A DNA stretch of 64,000 bases from JADLGL01 sp963823045 (GTDB lineage: Bacteria > Pseudomonadota > Alphaproteobacteria > Rhizobiales > Kaistiaceae). The notes beneath the pieces are model-generated. The model made no database searches. It saw only the letters and a program-made list of their open reading frames with translations, and was not told the DNA's origin. The translations under genes were made by a program, and so were the position numbers. The stretch is from NCBI GenBank assembly GCA_963823045.1, contig CAWGKA010000008.1:62001-126000 (forward strand), read 5' to 3'. Numbering within the stretch: the stretch's first letter is position 1; every line of letters begins with the position of its first letter. Shown one piece after another: positions 51,058 to 60,106 of the stretch.

Positions 51058-52314
51058 ATGTCTGCGCGTTTTGCACGGGCCCGTCCCGTTGTTCTTGCAG
51101 CATTTCTGCTTTCCTCGATCACGACAAGGGCCGATGCGCTCGATCGTGAAATCGTGGTTGCCGCGGTCGGGGATATCATGATGGGCAGCAACTACCCAGT
51201 CTACGCGCTCCCCGCCGACGGCGGCGACTGGCTCTTCGCCGAGGCCGCATCCGTGCTCCGCGACGCCGACATCACCTTCGGCAATCTCGAAGGCACTTTG
51301 ACGACAGCGCGCATCTCGACCAAGGACGTCAGCACCGGCCGGGCTTACGCCTTCCGCAGCCCGCCCGAATACGCCGCCAATCTTCGCACTGCCGGCTTCG
51401 ACGTCATGTCGCTCGCCAACAATCACAGCTGGGACTTCGGCACCGAGGGCCTCCTTGGCACTCAGCAGGCGCTGCGCGACCAGGGCATCCAGTTCGCCGG
51501 CAAGGACACCGATGTCGCCACATTCCGCATCGGCGGCGCGACGGTAGCTCTCATAGCCGCCGATACGACCCCCGGACCGCGCAACATCAACGTTCCCGGG
51601 CCGCTGCTGCAGGAGATCGCGACCCTCTCGACGCAATATGACATCGTCATCGTTTCCATTCACGCCGGCGCCGAGGGCAGCTCGGCGCTGCACACACGGA
51701 ACACGACCGAGTATTTTCTCGGCGAGAACCGTGGCAACGTCGTCTCCTTCGCCCACCAAGCCGTTGATCGGGGCGCCGATCTCATCCTCGGTCACGGCCC
51801 GCATGTGCCGCGCGCGCTTGAGGTCTATGACGACCGGCTGATCGCCTACAGCCTCGGCAATTTCTGCAACTACATCTATTTCAACCTCACCGGCCCGATG
51901 GGGTTCGCGCCGATCCTCGAAGTGAGGCTGGCCGCGGACGGCAGGTTCCTCTCGGGCGAGGTCCACTCGTTCATGCAGACGCCGCCCGGTGCGCCCCAGA
52001 GCGACGCCACGGACGGCGCCGCTTCGCTCATCGCCGACTTGTCGCTAATCGACTTCCCGGACACCGCCCCGGTGTTCGACGTCGCCGGCGGCTTCACGCC
52101 AAACGGTCAGCCGACAACCTTGGCGGCGGCCGCGCTACCGGCAGAGGGCGCGCCCGACCGCGCCACCCCGTTTCGCCGACCCGGCGCCAATCGCCGGCCA
52201 GGCGTAAATTGCGGTGCGGCAAAGAGAAACCGCCAACAAAGGGCGCATTCGTCCTATTCAGTGAGTATGTCGCGGGGGCGCGGCAATACGGGGCAGCGGT
52301 CAGCGACAGGCTGA
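51058..52314 (+). CDS. CapA/PgsA-type metallophosphoesterase-fold secreted protein 2
   Basis: 418 residues from ATG 51058; the frame is open further upstream but crosses the divergent CapA start. Signal peptide around VVLAAFLLSSITTRADA. Family blocks: IVVAAVGDIMMGSNYP, FGNLEGTLT, MSLANNHSWDFGTEGL, VSIHAGAEG and LGHGPHVPRALE. The C-terminal 60 residues are Pro/Arg-rich and poorly conserved. The two CapA proteins share motifs but are clearly diverged. SGNH genes follow, so it may belong to a surface polymer unit. Confidence 0.85.
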   Translation: MSARFARARPVVLAAFLLSSITTRADALDREIVVAAVGDIMMGSNYPVYALPADGGDWLFAEAASVLRDADITFGNLEGTLTTARISTKDVSTGRAYAFRSPPEYAANLRTAGFDVMSLANNHSWDFGTEGLLGTQQALRDQGIQFAGKDTDVATFRIGGATVALIAADTTPGPRNINVPGPLLQEIATLSTQYDIVIVSIHAGAEGSSALHTRNTTEYFLGENRGNVVSFAHQAVDRGADLILGHGPHVPRALEVYDDRLIAYSLGNFCNYIYFNLTGPMGFAPILEVRLAADGRFLSGEVHSFMQTPPGAPQSDATDGAASLIADLSLIDFPDTAPVFDVAGGFTPNGQPTTLAAAALPAEGAPDRATPFRRPGANRRPGVNCGAAKRNRQQRAHSSYSVSMSRGRGNTGQRSATG

Positions 52315-52329
52315 CATTAAGGGAGTCCG

Positions 52330-53271
52330 GTGTTGCCCAGTGTGCGTAGCGCCTTGAGTATGAAGCCTGTTTTCACGGCGCTGCTGTCGGCCCGCTGGCG
52401 CAAGCCGGGTCTCTGGCTCCTTGGCGCGCTGGCGCTGTTCTTCGCTTCCCCGGCGTCGGCCTATTACATCATCGGCGACAGCATCGGCGTCGGCGTCGGA
52501 TGGGCCGCGCCGCATTCGGACTCGCTCGCGGCCAACAGCGTGCGTATCTCGAGCAACGTGATTTTCGGCCAGATCAGTCAGGTTCCGCGCGGCTCGCTGG
52601 TGTTCGTCAGCCTCGGCACCAACGATGCGGTCGGCTATGTCACCGATGTCGAATCCTGGGTGCAGCGCATCGTCGATGCCGCCAATGAGCGCAACCTCAC
52701 CCTGGTCTGGATCGGCCCGCCCTGCGTCTTCAAGGACTGGGACTCCGCGGCTCAACAGCTCGACCGGAACCTTGCATCACAGCTCCAAAGCCTCGGCGTC
52801 ACCTATGTTTCGATGCGAGATCCATCGATCTGTGACCGCGCGGTGCGCGGGTCGGACGGGGTGCATTTCAGTATGACCGGCTACGAACGCCTGTGGTCGA
52901 TCGCCGCCAGCGCCGCCGGCTTTGATCCCGGGACAGGAGCGCCCGATATCCCCGTGCCGCTTCCCGTGCCCAACCAGATCCGCATTGCGGGCGGCGTCGA
53001 CCACACCACGACGGCCGCCGTAACGCCGACCGCTGCCGATGCCGCAGCCTATGTGGAACCGGCCGAGCCCGACGACGTGGTAACCGCCCTGCTCGCGGTG
53101 ATGGCTGCCACCGGGCCCGTCGCAGCCGAGCCGACGCCCGCGGCCGATATCCCGATCCCGATGCCGCGCCCTCCATTTGTTGAACAGCACACGGCCCTTC
53201 CTCCCATTCCAATCGCCAATCCGATTCCGGCAAAATGTCGCCATCGGCTACTAAGTCCTGATCGGCCCTAG
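52330..53271 (+). CDS. SGNH-hydrolase-like secreted protein 1
   Basis: 313 residues from GTG 52330, with GGGAG 5 bases ahead; TTG 52333 or ATG 52360 are alternatives. A hydrophobic signal (LWLLGALALFFASPASA) precedes YIIGDSIGVGVGW (block I Ser), VFVSLGTNDAVG (block III Asn) and GSDGVHFSMTGY (block V Asp-His). These are the catalytic residues of GDSL/SGNH esterases. The C-terminal 100 residues are Pro/Ala-rich. First of three consecutive SGNH genes ahead of an MBOAT acyltransferase, as in polysaccharide O-acylation loci. Confidence 0.82.
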   Translation: MLPSVRSALSMKPVFTALLSARWRKPGLWLLGALALFFASPASAYYIIGDSIGVGVGWAAPHSDSLAANSVRISSNVIFGQISQVPRGSLVFVSLGTNDAVGYVTDVESWVQRIVDAANERNLTLVWIGPPCVFKDWDSAAQQLDRNLASQLQSLGVTYVSMRDPSICDRAVRGSDGVHFSMTGYERLWSIAASAAGFDPGTGAPDIPVPLPVPNQIRIAGGVDHTTTAAVTPTAADAAAYVEPAEPDDVVTALLAVMAATGPVAAEPTPAADIPIPMPRPPFVEQHTALPPIPIANPIPAKCRHRLLSPDRP

Positions 53272-53326
53272 CGGCTTGCCCAGCAACGATTTCGCTTGGT
53301 TCACCGGGCAAGCTGGCCGAACGGAT

Positions 53327-54091
53327 ATGGGATGGAGGCGGCGTTTGGTGGTGCGGCGGGCACGAATTTTCGGAATTGTGGTGCTTTTTTGCATCGTCAG
53401 CGGAGCCTCATCGACATGGGCTCATGGCATCGCCTTCGTCGGCGACTCGATGTCCGACGGAATCTGGGGCGCCTTCGTCCGACTGACGGCCGGGAAGACC
53501 TGCCCCACAGGTTTCAGTCTGCTGCGGGAGGCCCAGAACGGAACGGGGCTTGCGCGACCGGACCAACTCAATTGGGCTAGCCACGTGCTTGAGATCAGCA
53601 ACGAACTGGCGCCCGACATCTTCGTGATGTCCGTAGGCCTCAACGACCGGCAGCCGATCATCCTGCCGGACGGGACGCATGTCCCGATGAACACGCAGGC
53701 CTGGATCGACACCTATCGCGCCCAGGTTCAGGCCTTCTATCTGGAGGCCACGTCCAACGGTGCGCTCGCCCTCATCGTCGGCATCCCGGTGCTGCGCGAC
53801 CAGGCGGCCAACGACCACGCCCAGATGCTGAACCTCATCTATGAGGATGTCGCGCGCCGGACGCCCAGGGTCATCTACATCCCGCCCTGGCAGCTGGACG
53901 GCGAGGACGGCTTCGTCCCCTACGGGCCGGGCCCGCGCGGGAACGTCGTGCAGTTGCGCGCGTCGGACGGCATCCACTTCACCACCGCGGGCTACGACCT
54001 TCTCGGTAACTACCTCAAGCCGGTGCTGCTGAGCGCCATGCTGGCTCAGGGTTATGACCGGGATACGTCGCCCGCCTGCCTGGGTCTGTGA
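53327..54091 (+). CDS. SGNH-hydrolase-like secreted protein 2 (DUF459-like)
   Basis: 254 residues from ATG 53327 (MGWRRRLVV). A signal peptide (IFGIVVLFCIVSGASSTWA) leads into IAFVGDSMSDGIWG (nucleophile Ser), VMSVGLNDRQPI (Asn) and ASDGIHFTTAGYDLLG (Asp-His). The pattern GDSMSDGxW with a late DGIHFT is typical of DUF459 in Rhizobiales, linked to periplasmic acyl transfer. Two of three gaps in this row of genes are under 20 bp, which supports an operon. Confidence 0.8.
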   Translation: MGWRRRLVVRRARIFGIVVLFCIVSGASSTWAHGIAFVGDSMSDGIWGAFVRLTAGKTCPTGFSLLREAQNGTGLARPDQLNWASHVLEISNELAPDIFVMSVGLNDRQPIILPDGTHVPMNTQAWIDTYRAQVQAFYLEATSNGALALIVGIPVLRDQAANDHAQMLNLIYEDVARRTPRVIYIPPWQLDGEDGFVPYGPGPRGNVVQLRASDGIHFTTAGYDLLGNYLKPVLLSAMLAQGYDRDTSPACLGL

Positions 54092-54097
54092 TAGCCG

Positions 54098-55366
54098 TTG
54101 CAACGCCGCTTTCTTGGTTGGTTCGGAATTGCGGCGGCGGTCATCGTCATAGCGGCGCTTGCCTATTTCTATGTCGGCAGCGTCGGTCGGCAGACCCCGC
54201 CTGAGGAGCCAGCAACGTCGGATGGGGCGGAGACGCCCGCGCAACCGGTCGTGGTTGCTGCCGCCCCCGAGCCCGCTGCCTCGACCACGCATGACGGCTT
54301 CGTCATCCTCCATATCGGCGACAGCCACACCGCGGCAGATTTCTTCACCGGCCGGGTCCGCGACGACCTCGAGGATCGCTACGGCCAGGGCGGCGTGCTC
54401 CTGCCGCCCGGTGTGCCGCAGGCCGGCGTCCGCTCCAATGTCTTCGCCATCGAGGCGACAGCCGGCTGGAACTATGAGCGCATCCGCTCGTCGAGCCCGC
54501 GCGGGCGGTTCTGGTTGAGCGGCTACACCGCCGAAGCCAACGCCGCGGGCGAGCGCATCGATTTCAACGCCAACCACCCGATCACCTTTACGGCGATCGA
54601 TCTGTCGTTCCTCACCGCGACCGGCGGCGGCACCGTTGACGTCCTCCTCGACGGCGAAGTTATCGACACCTTCAATCTCGACGGCGCCGACGATACGCCG
54701 CTGATCAAGCGACTGATCCCGGTCGCCGGCACGGCTGTGTTCGAGACGCTGACAATCCGCACCGACGACGACAATCCGGTCACCCTCACCGGCGTCACCG
54801 TCCATCAGGACAGATCCGGCGTCTCCTATCTCAGCGTCGGCTTCCCCGGCGCCACCGCCAACATCCTTCTCGACATTGCCCCCGAGACCTTCGCCGACGA
54901 TCTGAAGCGGATCGCCCCGGACATGGTCGTGCTCGCCTTCGGCACCAATGAGGGCTTCGACGACAACCTCAACATCGACCGCTACAAGACCGCCTACCAG
55001 TCGATCCTGCAGGAGATCACGGACGACGACCCGAACGCTCAGATCGTCGTGGTCCTTCCTCCGCTCGGCAGCCACGAAGGCCGCTGCACCGGCAGCGATT
55101 GCGGGCCGACCGGCTATGAGTGCTGGAACATTCCCCCTAACCTGCTGGCGGTCAGGCAAGCGCAGCGGGAAGTCGCCGAAATGTTCGAAGCGACCGTGTG
55201 GGATTGGGCCTCCGCCCTGCCGACCCCCTGCGAGATCGAACGCAGCACACAGGTGGTCGATTACTACGGCCCCGACCGCATCCACCTGACCGTGACCGGC
55301 TACCAGCACAGCGGCGATGCCTTCGCCGAGTTCCTCACCACTCTCATTCCCGCCGGACGGCAGTAG
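54098..55366 (+). CDS. SGNH/GDSL-type O-acyltransferase or esterase, periplasmic, signal-anchored
   Basis: 422 residues from TTG 54098. A TM anchor (FGIAAAVIVIAALAYFYVG) precedes a beta-rich domain (about 120-250) inserted after FVILHIGDSHTAADFF. Then come VLAFGTNEGFDDNL and DRIHLTVTGYQHSG. The layout GDSHTAAD ... GTNE ... DxxHLT is that of periplasmic acyltransferases partnered with MBOAT proteins (AlgX/AlgJ, PatB-like). The stop TAG is directly followed by the MBOAT ATG, which supports a paired function: the MBOAT moves acyl groups across the membrane and this protein transfers them. Confidence 0.82.
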   Translation: MQRRFLGWFGIAAAVIVIAALAYFYVGSVGRQTPPEEPATSDGAETPAQPVVVAAAPEPAASTTHDGFVILHIGDSHTAADFFTGRVRDDLEDRYGQGGVLLPPGVPQAGVRSNVFAIEATAGWNYERIRSSSPRGRFWLSGYTAEANAAGERIDFNANHPITFTAIDLSFLTATGGGTVDVLLDGEVIDTFNLDGADDTPLIKRLIPVAGTAVFETLTIRTDDDNPVTLTGVTVHQDRSGVSYLSVGFPGATANILLDIAPETFADDLKRIAPDMVVLAFGTNEGFDDNLNIDRYKTAYQSILQEITDDDPNAQIVVVLPPLGSHEGRCTGSDCGPTGYECWNIPPNLLAVRQAQREVAEMFEATVWDWASALPTPCEIERSTQVVDYYGPDRIHLTVTGYQHSGDAFAEFLTTLIPAGRQ

Positions 55367-56789
55367 ATGCTTTTCCCGACGATCGATTTCGCCGTCTTCT
55401 TCGTCTTCGTGCTTGCCACCACGCGCCGGCGCGCGCCTCCTCGGCAACACCGCCAACAAGCTCGTCCTCATTGCCGCGAGCCTTCTCTTCTACAGCTTCT
55501 GGAGCGTCGCCTTCGCCGGCATCATGGTGGCGGTCGTCGCCCTCACCTTTGCCGTTGGCTGGGCAAATCAGCGGATCGCCAGCCGTCCCCTCAAGATCGC
55601 CATCCTGACGATCGCCATCATTATCGTCGTCGGCGACCTCGCCTATTTCAAATACTACAACTTCGTCCTGTCGCTGCTGCTCAACTCGTCGCTGCTCGAC
55701 ATGCTGGGCCTGCATCTGAACTTCATCGCCGTGGCGACGCCGGTGGCGATCTCGTTCTTCACCTTCCACTCGATCTCCTACATGGTCGACACCTTCAGCA
55801 AGAAGTCGGTGTCCTCCAAGTCGTTCATCGACGTCCTCCTCTACATCAGCTTCTTCCCGCATCTCGTCGCCGGCCCGATCGTCCGCGCCGCGTCCTTCAT
55901 TCCGCAGCTCGGCCGCAATCCCGACCGAACCGCCATTCCCTATGCGGAAGCGCTGATGCTGATCTTTTCCGGCCTGTGGAAGAAGATGATCGCGGCGAAC
56001 TACCTAGCCGTGACGATCGTAGAGCCGGTGTTCAACGCGCCGCTCGCCTATAGTTCGGGCGATCTCGCGCTAGCCGCCGTCGCCTACGCCTTCCAGATCT
56101 ATTTCGACTTCAGCGCCTATTCGAGCATCGCCATCGGCCTCGCCGCGATCCTCGGCTACCGCTTCCCGGAGAATTTCAACCAGCCGTACCGCTCGCTGTC
56201 GGTGCAGGAGTTCTGGCGGCGCTGGCACATCACGCTGTCGAGCTGGCTGAGGGACTATGTCTACATTCCGCTCGGCGGCTCGCGCCGCAAGACGCCGCGT
56301 ATCATCATCAATCTGATGATTACCATGGTCCTCGGCGGCCTGTGGCACGGCGCCAACCTCACCTTCCTGGTCTGGGGCACGGTGCACGGTCTGGCGCTTG
56401 TCTGGGTGCATCTGTGGCACATGACCAAGCTGAGCGGCCAGTTGAAGGTCCAGCTCTCCTATCGCGTCTTCGCCTGGCTGGTGACCTTCCTGTTCCTCAT
56501 CGCCACCTGGATCGTCTTCCGCTCGCCCGACCTGCCGACGGCGGGGGACTACTTCACCGGCATCTTCACCCGACCGGGGGCTCCGGACCTCGGATCGTTC
56601 CTGATTGTCTTCCTGATCGCGCTCGGTTTCGCCGGCCAGTTCATCCCGCCGACATGGCGCGCCACGATGGCGTCCTGGCTTTCGGCGCGAACGCTGGGCG
56701 CCCAGATAGGGCTGTTCGGCGCCGCGATGGTCGGGCTGATGCTCATCGCGCCGTCGGAATCGGCGCCATTCATCTATTTCCAGTTCTGA
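55367..56789 (+). CDS. MBOAT family O-acyltransferase (AlgI/PatA-like), one frame break near the N-terminus
   Basis: Starts MLFPTIDFAVFFVFVLA at 55367, the standard N-terminus. Near 55425-55440 one extra base shifts the frame; removing it joins to RLLGNTANKLVLIAASLLFY and gives 473 residues. Further blocks: TPVAISFFTFHSISYMVD, FFPHLVAGPIVRA, IYFDFSAYSSIAIGLA, the RRWHITLSSWLRDYVYIPLG motif and LWHGANLTFLVWG with the catalytic His. About eleven TMs. MBOAT proteins of this group move acetyl groups onto alginate, peptidoglycan or other polymers. Adjacent to an SGNH partner. Confidence 0.85.
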
Positions 56790-56796
56790 GGCGAAG

Positions 56797-57084
56797 ATGT
56801 CATCGCGAAGCGATCACGAACCAATCGAAGGGCCGGTGACCCGTCGCGTCTCGCAAATGCGGGCGATGATCGTCGTTTTCGCCGTCCTCGCGCTGCTCGT
56901 CCTTATCTTCCCGGCCGGCCTGGCCAACTGGTTTGACGAGAAGTGTTTCGGCAACTGGTTCTGCGACGGTGCGTCCTCCGCCCTTCGCAGCGTGGAAAGC
57001 GCATGGGACAGCATCGGCATTGCCGACGTGCGCGACGGGCTCAGCGACTGGATACGCAAGGTCACTGGCATCCCTGGCCAGTGA
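56797..57084 (+). CDS. Small single-pass membrane protein, downstream of the MBOAT gene
   Basis: 95 residues from ATG 56797, 7 bp after the MBOAT stop. A hydrophilic N-terminus, a TM at about 22-43 (MIVVFAVLALLVLIFPAGLA), then NWFDEKCFGNWFCDGASSAL with two Cys and an amphipathic C-terminal helix. I do not recognise a family. Its place in the acyltransferase row suggests an accessory subunit. Confidence 0.65.
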   Translation: MSSRSDHEPIEGPVTRRVSQMRAMIVVFAVLALLVLIFPAGLANWFDEKCFGNWFCDGASSALRSVESAWDSIGIADVRDGLSDWIRKVTGIPGQ

Positions 57085-57208
57085 TCCGGCGAACAACGGT
57101 CGAGCTGCCATTTTGGCCCGAGCGCGTTGTTCTCTCCTTTGTTACATTCAGATACAGTTTGTCTCCCGAGGGTGCGGGTGCACCGATCGAACGATCAAGG
57201 GGGCTCCA

Positions 57209-57682
57209 ATGAAGAAGCGCTATTTGGCTGCGATTGGCGCGGCCGTCCTATTTGCCACTGCCGCTACGTCGGCCGAGGCCTGTCCCAACTGGCAGCTCGC
57301 GCCGCCTTTCGGCGACATGCAGATCAATGCCGGGCAGTTATATGGCCGAAGCTTCAACCGCTATATCGGCGCCGGCGGCAGCTACAATCTCTCTCAATGC
57401 TTCCCGGGCTACGATTGGTATGGCTATGCCGCCGCCGCGCCCGACTTCGATTTCTACTACTACGCCGGCGGCTACGACCTGACCTTCGAGGTCGAGTCCC
57501 AGTACGACACGATTCTCCTCGTCAACGCCCCGGACGGCAACTGGTACTATGCCGACGACACCTACGGGTATAACCCCGCCATCACCTTCTATGGTGCGCA
57601 ATCGGGCCTCTACGACGTTTGGGTCGGCACCTATGATCCGGGCCACAACCGGCCGTCGACGCTCTACGTCTACGAGAACTAG
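57209..57682 (+). CDS. Small secreted beta-sandwich protein (PPC-like)
   Basis: 157 residues from ATG 57209. A signal peptide ends at TSAEA. The C-terminal half, DLTFEVESQYDTILLVNAPD then DDTYGYNPAITFYGAQSGLY and DVWVGTYDPG, resembles the bacterial pre-peptidase C-terminal (PPC) fold and similar secreted beta-sandwich proteins. Three Cys lie in the mature part. Tyr-rich throughout. No function known. Confidence 0.7.
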   Translation: MKKRYLAAIGAAVLFATAATSAEACPNWQLAPPFGDMQINAGQLYGRSFNRYIGAGGSYNLSQCFPGYDWYGYAAAAPDFDFYYYAGGYDLTFEVESQYDTILLVNAPDGNWYYADDTYGYNPAITFYGAQSGLYDVWVGTYDPGHNRPSTLYVYEN

Positions 57683-57827
57683 GCTCTTGGAGGCGGAGCC
57701 CGGAGGCATTCACCGGGCCCCCCTCTTCCGCATTTGGTCGCAGCGCGCATCTAGCCGGTTCCAAAGCGACGCCGAATCTCCCTATCCTGCGCAGGTGGCA
57801 CAGATCGGCCCTTACAACTGGACATCG

Positions 57828-58658
57828 ATGCGAACGCTCCGTGCGGCCCGTTTTGGCATGTTGCTCGCTGCAACGGCGCTGTCTGGCTGCATGAGCACCG
57901 ATCCGGCACCGGCGCCGACCGAACAAGCCGCGCCGGCGGATGGCGGCGGCCGAATTCAGGCGCTGATTGCGTCGCTGCGCGGCCCGGCGCCGGCGACGCC
58001 GGCAGCCACGCCGTCCGTCGCCGATTGTGGCGACGTCAATGCACCGGCCTTCACCGGTCGCGTCGTCACGGCCGGCGATTCGCTCGCCCAAGGATTGACG
58101 CAGGTATTGCGGACCAAATGGACCGCGACCTCGTTCACCGACGTAACGCGGAACAGCACCGGCCTAGCCCGCCCCGACTTCTTCGATACGGTCGGAACAT
58201 TCAACAGCACGCTCGCTTCGTCGGCGCAGCCGGGTGACATCGCCATCATCTGGCTCGGCGCCAACGACAATCAGAGCCTAACCAACAATGACGGCAGCGT
58301 TGCCGTGAACATTTCCCACGAGGAAGAGTGGGACGCCGCCTATGGCGCGCGCATCGCCGCGATGGCGCAGGGCTGCGTGTCTTATCGCGTCGACTGCTAT
58401 TGGCTGGTGCCGACGGCGTCCGACCCAAGCGACGCCAACCATATCTCCCATCGCGCCCGCATGGGCGTCATCCGCGACATCCTTTATTCGGTCGTTGACG
58501 CGGATCCGACCTACGGACGCAACGTTCATGTCATCGACGTCTGGAGCGTGCGTGACGAGCATCCGGGCTGGGATTTCGCTCATCCGGGCATGGCGGGTTT
58601 CAGCGAGGCGGTCGACGACATCAGCAGCGCGATCGCCCGACCAAGGGCGTTTGCATGA
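57828..58658 (+). CDS. SGNH-hydrolase-like lipoprotein
   Basis: 276 residues from ATG 57828. A lipobox ALSGC at about residues 20-24. After a Pro/Ala linker come RVVTAGDSLAQGL (nucleophile), IAIIWLGANDNQSL (Asn) and DFAHPGMAGFSE (possible His). It belongs with the three SGNH proteins upstream and is the fourth such protein within 6.5 kb. The end of the gene is convergent with the rlpA gene. Confidence 0.75.
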   Translation: MRTLRAARFGMLLAATALSGCMSTDPAPAPTEQAAPADGGGRIQALIASLRGPAPATPAATPSVADCGDVNAPAFTGRVVTAGDSLAQGLTQVLRTKWTATSFTDVTRNSTGLARPDFFDTVGTFNSTLASSAQPGDIAIIWLGANDNQSLTNNDGSVAVNISHEEEWDAAYGARIAAMAQGCVSYRVDCYWLVPTASDPSDANHISHRARMGVIRDILYSVVDADPTYGRNVHVIDVWSVRDEHPGWDFAHPGMAGFSEAVDDISSAIARPRAFA

Positions 58659-58683
58659 TCTGACGCCGGCGCCTGGCGCTCGT

Positions 58684-59653
58684 CTAGCCGGGCGTCAGAT
58701 GCGCGCCGGAAACGCCGGCCGCCATTGCCGCGTCGATTGTCGCCTGCGCAAGAGCGGAAGTCGTCGAGATGCGCACCGAGAACAACGGCCCGGCCGCGCC
58801 GTCGACGGCTTCGACCATCGCCTCGCCGAAATCGGTCAGCAGCTGCATGACACGATAGGCCTCTTCAATGTCGGCGAAGACGCCGATTTGCACGACCACG
58901 GGGTTCGAGCCGGTGGCGACTTTTCCGCCGCCTGCTGTGCCGGGGTCAGCGACGGCGTACCGGCGAAACCGAGGAGCCCGGCGAGCGGGTCATCCCCGTT
59001 GGTGATTGCCGTCGGCGTGTAGGTGGGCGGGGCCTCCGGCTCGTTCTGGTTCTGCGCGATGCGGGCGAACAGGCCACCCGTCGTCGCGGAGACCGTCCGC
59101 GTGTTCGGGATCATAGGCGATGCGCAAGTCCGGTCGCCCGGCGCCTGATAGGTCGCCATCAGCATGCGCTCGTCATCGCCGTCGAGCGAGGCCGGGCCCG
59201 ACATATTCACGCGAACGCGTGCGATCCCGGCCGTCTGCATGCCGAGAAGTTCGGCCGTGTGCGCCGACAGGTCGATGATGCGGCCATCATGGAACGGACC
59301 GCGATCATTGACGCGGACGACGATCGAAGAGTCGTTGTCGAGATTGGTGACGCGGACATAGCTCGGCAATGGCAGCGTCGTATGCGCCGCCGTCAGCCGG
59401 TTCATGTCGTAGATTTCGCCATTGGCCGTCGTGCGCCCGTGGAAGTCGGCGCCATACCAGGAGGCGTAGCCGACCTGATTGTAGTTCGGGTCTTCGTGCG
59501 GGAACGTAGCGGACGCCGTTCACGACATATGGCTGGCCGACCATTTCGTAGCCGCCGCCGGTCGGAAAGACTGCGACTGCACGCCGCCAGCGCCGCCGTG
59601 GTCGCAAGCACGGCGATCAGCTTGAACGGGAAGCTCCGCCCTTCCCGGGGCAT
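58684..59653 (-). CDS. rlpA: RlpA-like septal lipoprotein with SPOR domain, frame broken three times
   Basis: Reading from ATG 59653: a lipobox ALAAC, then (one inserted base near 59570) FPTGGGYEMVGQPYVVNG, then (one insertion near 59500) HEDPNYNQVGYASWYGADFH and GRTTANGEIYDMNRLTAAHT, the double-psi barrel with VRVNDRGPFHDGRIIDLS. One missing base near 58928 leads into VVVQIGVFADIEEAYRV, the SPOR domain. Repaired length is 322 residues. RlpA is a lytic transglycosylase or its inactive relative acting on denuded glycans at the septum. The breaks look like sequence errors since every part remains conserved. Confidence 0.78.
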
Positions 59654-60106
59654 GGTCTCGTGGCGGCCTTCACGGTCCGACCGGATACGCAACATGGTCG
59701 ATCTCCGCCCGTCGGCACGCCACCGATCGGGCTCAATTCTTCGTCCCCGCACCAGCCAGCCGAGAGCACGCCCCGGCCATGCAGTGCCCGGCGGGATCAT
59801 CCGTTCCAATTTGATGAGAAAGAGTTAACTACGGCCGATCTGGGCCCGCCGGGAACGAAAACGATGGGCGGAGCGCAGAGTACCACCGACATGGGGCCGC
59901 GTGAACCTTCGGGTAACCGCGCGGTGCCAGCATCAGCCGGAGATTCGAAGGAGCTGAACTGATGTTCCTCGGCAGCCCGATAGCCTACATCGCCGTCACC
60001 ATCGCCCTTCTCGGCCTGGTGGTTTTGCCGCCGTCTATTGGCGCCGGCAGCGGCGAAGCCGCTAGGCTCGTCCCATCTCCGCCAACGTCGAGGAACGAAT
60101 ATCCAC
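59654..60106. other. 453 bp region between rlpA and the nuclease gene, with a possible small membrane ORF
   Basis: At 59962 an ATG preceded by GAAGGAGC with ideal spacing opens a frame whose first 28 codons form a membrane segment (IAYIAVTIALLGLVVL). The frame then runs into the nuclease gene in the wrong register. Given the indels in this zone, a real small protein of 35-45 residues may end before 60107. Nothing else of note. Confidence 0.35.

Noticed and set aside
53408..55471. 687-codon open frame antisense to the SGNH genes
   Set aside because: Spans two real genes and their gap on the other strand; no recognisable motif.
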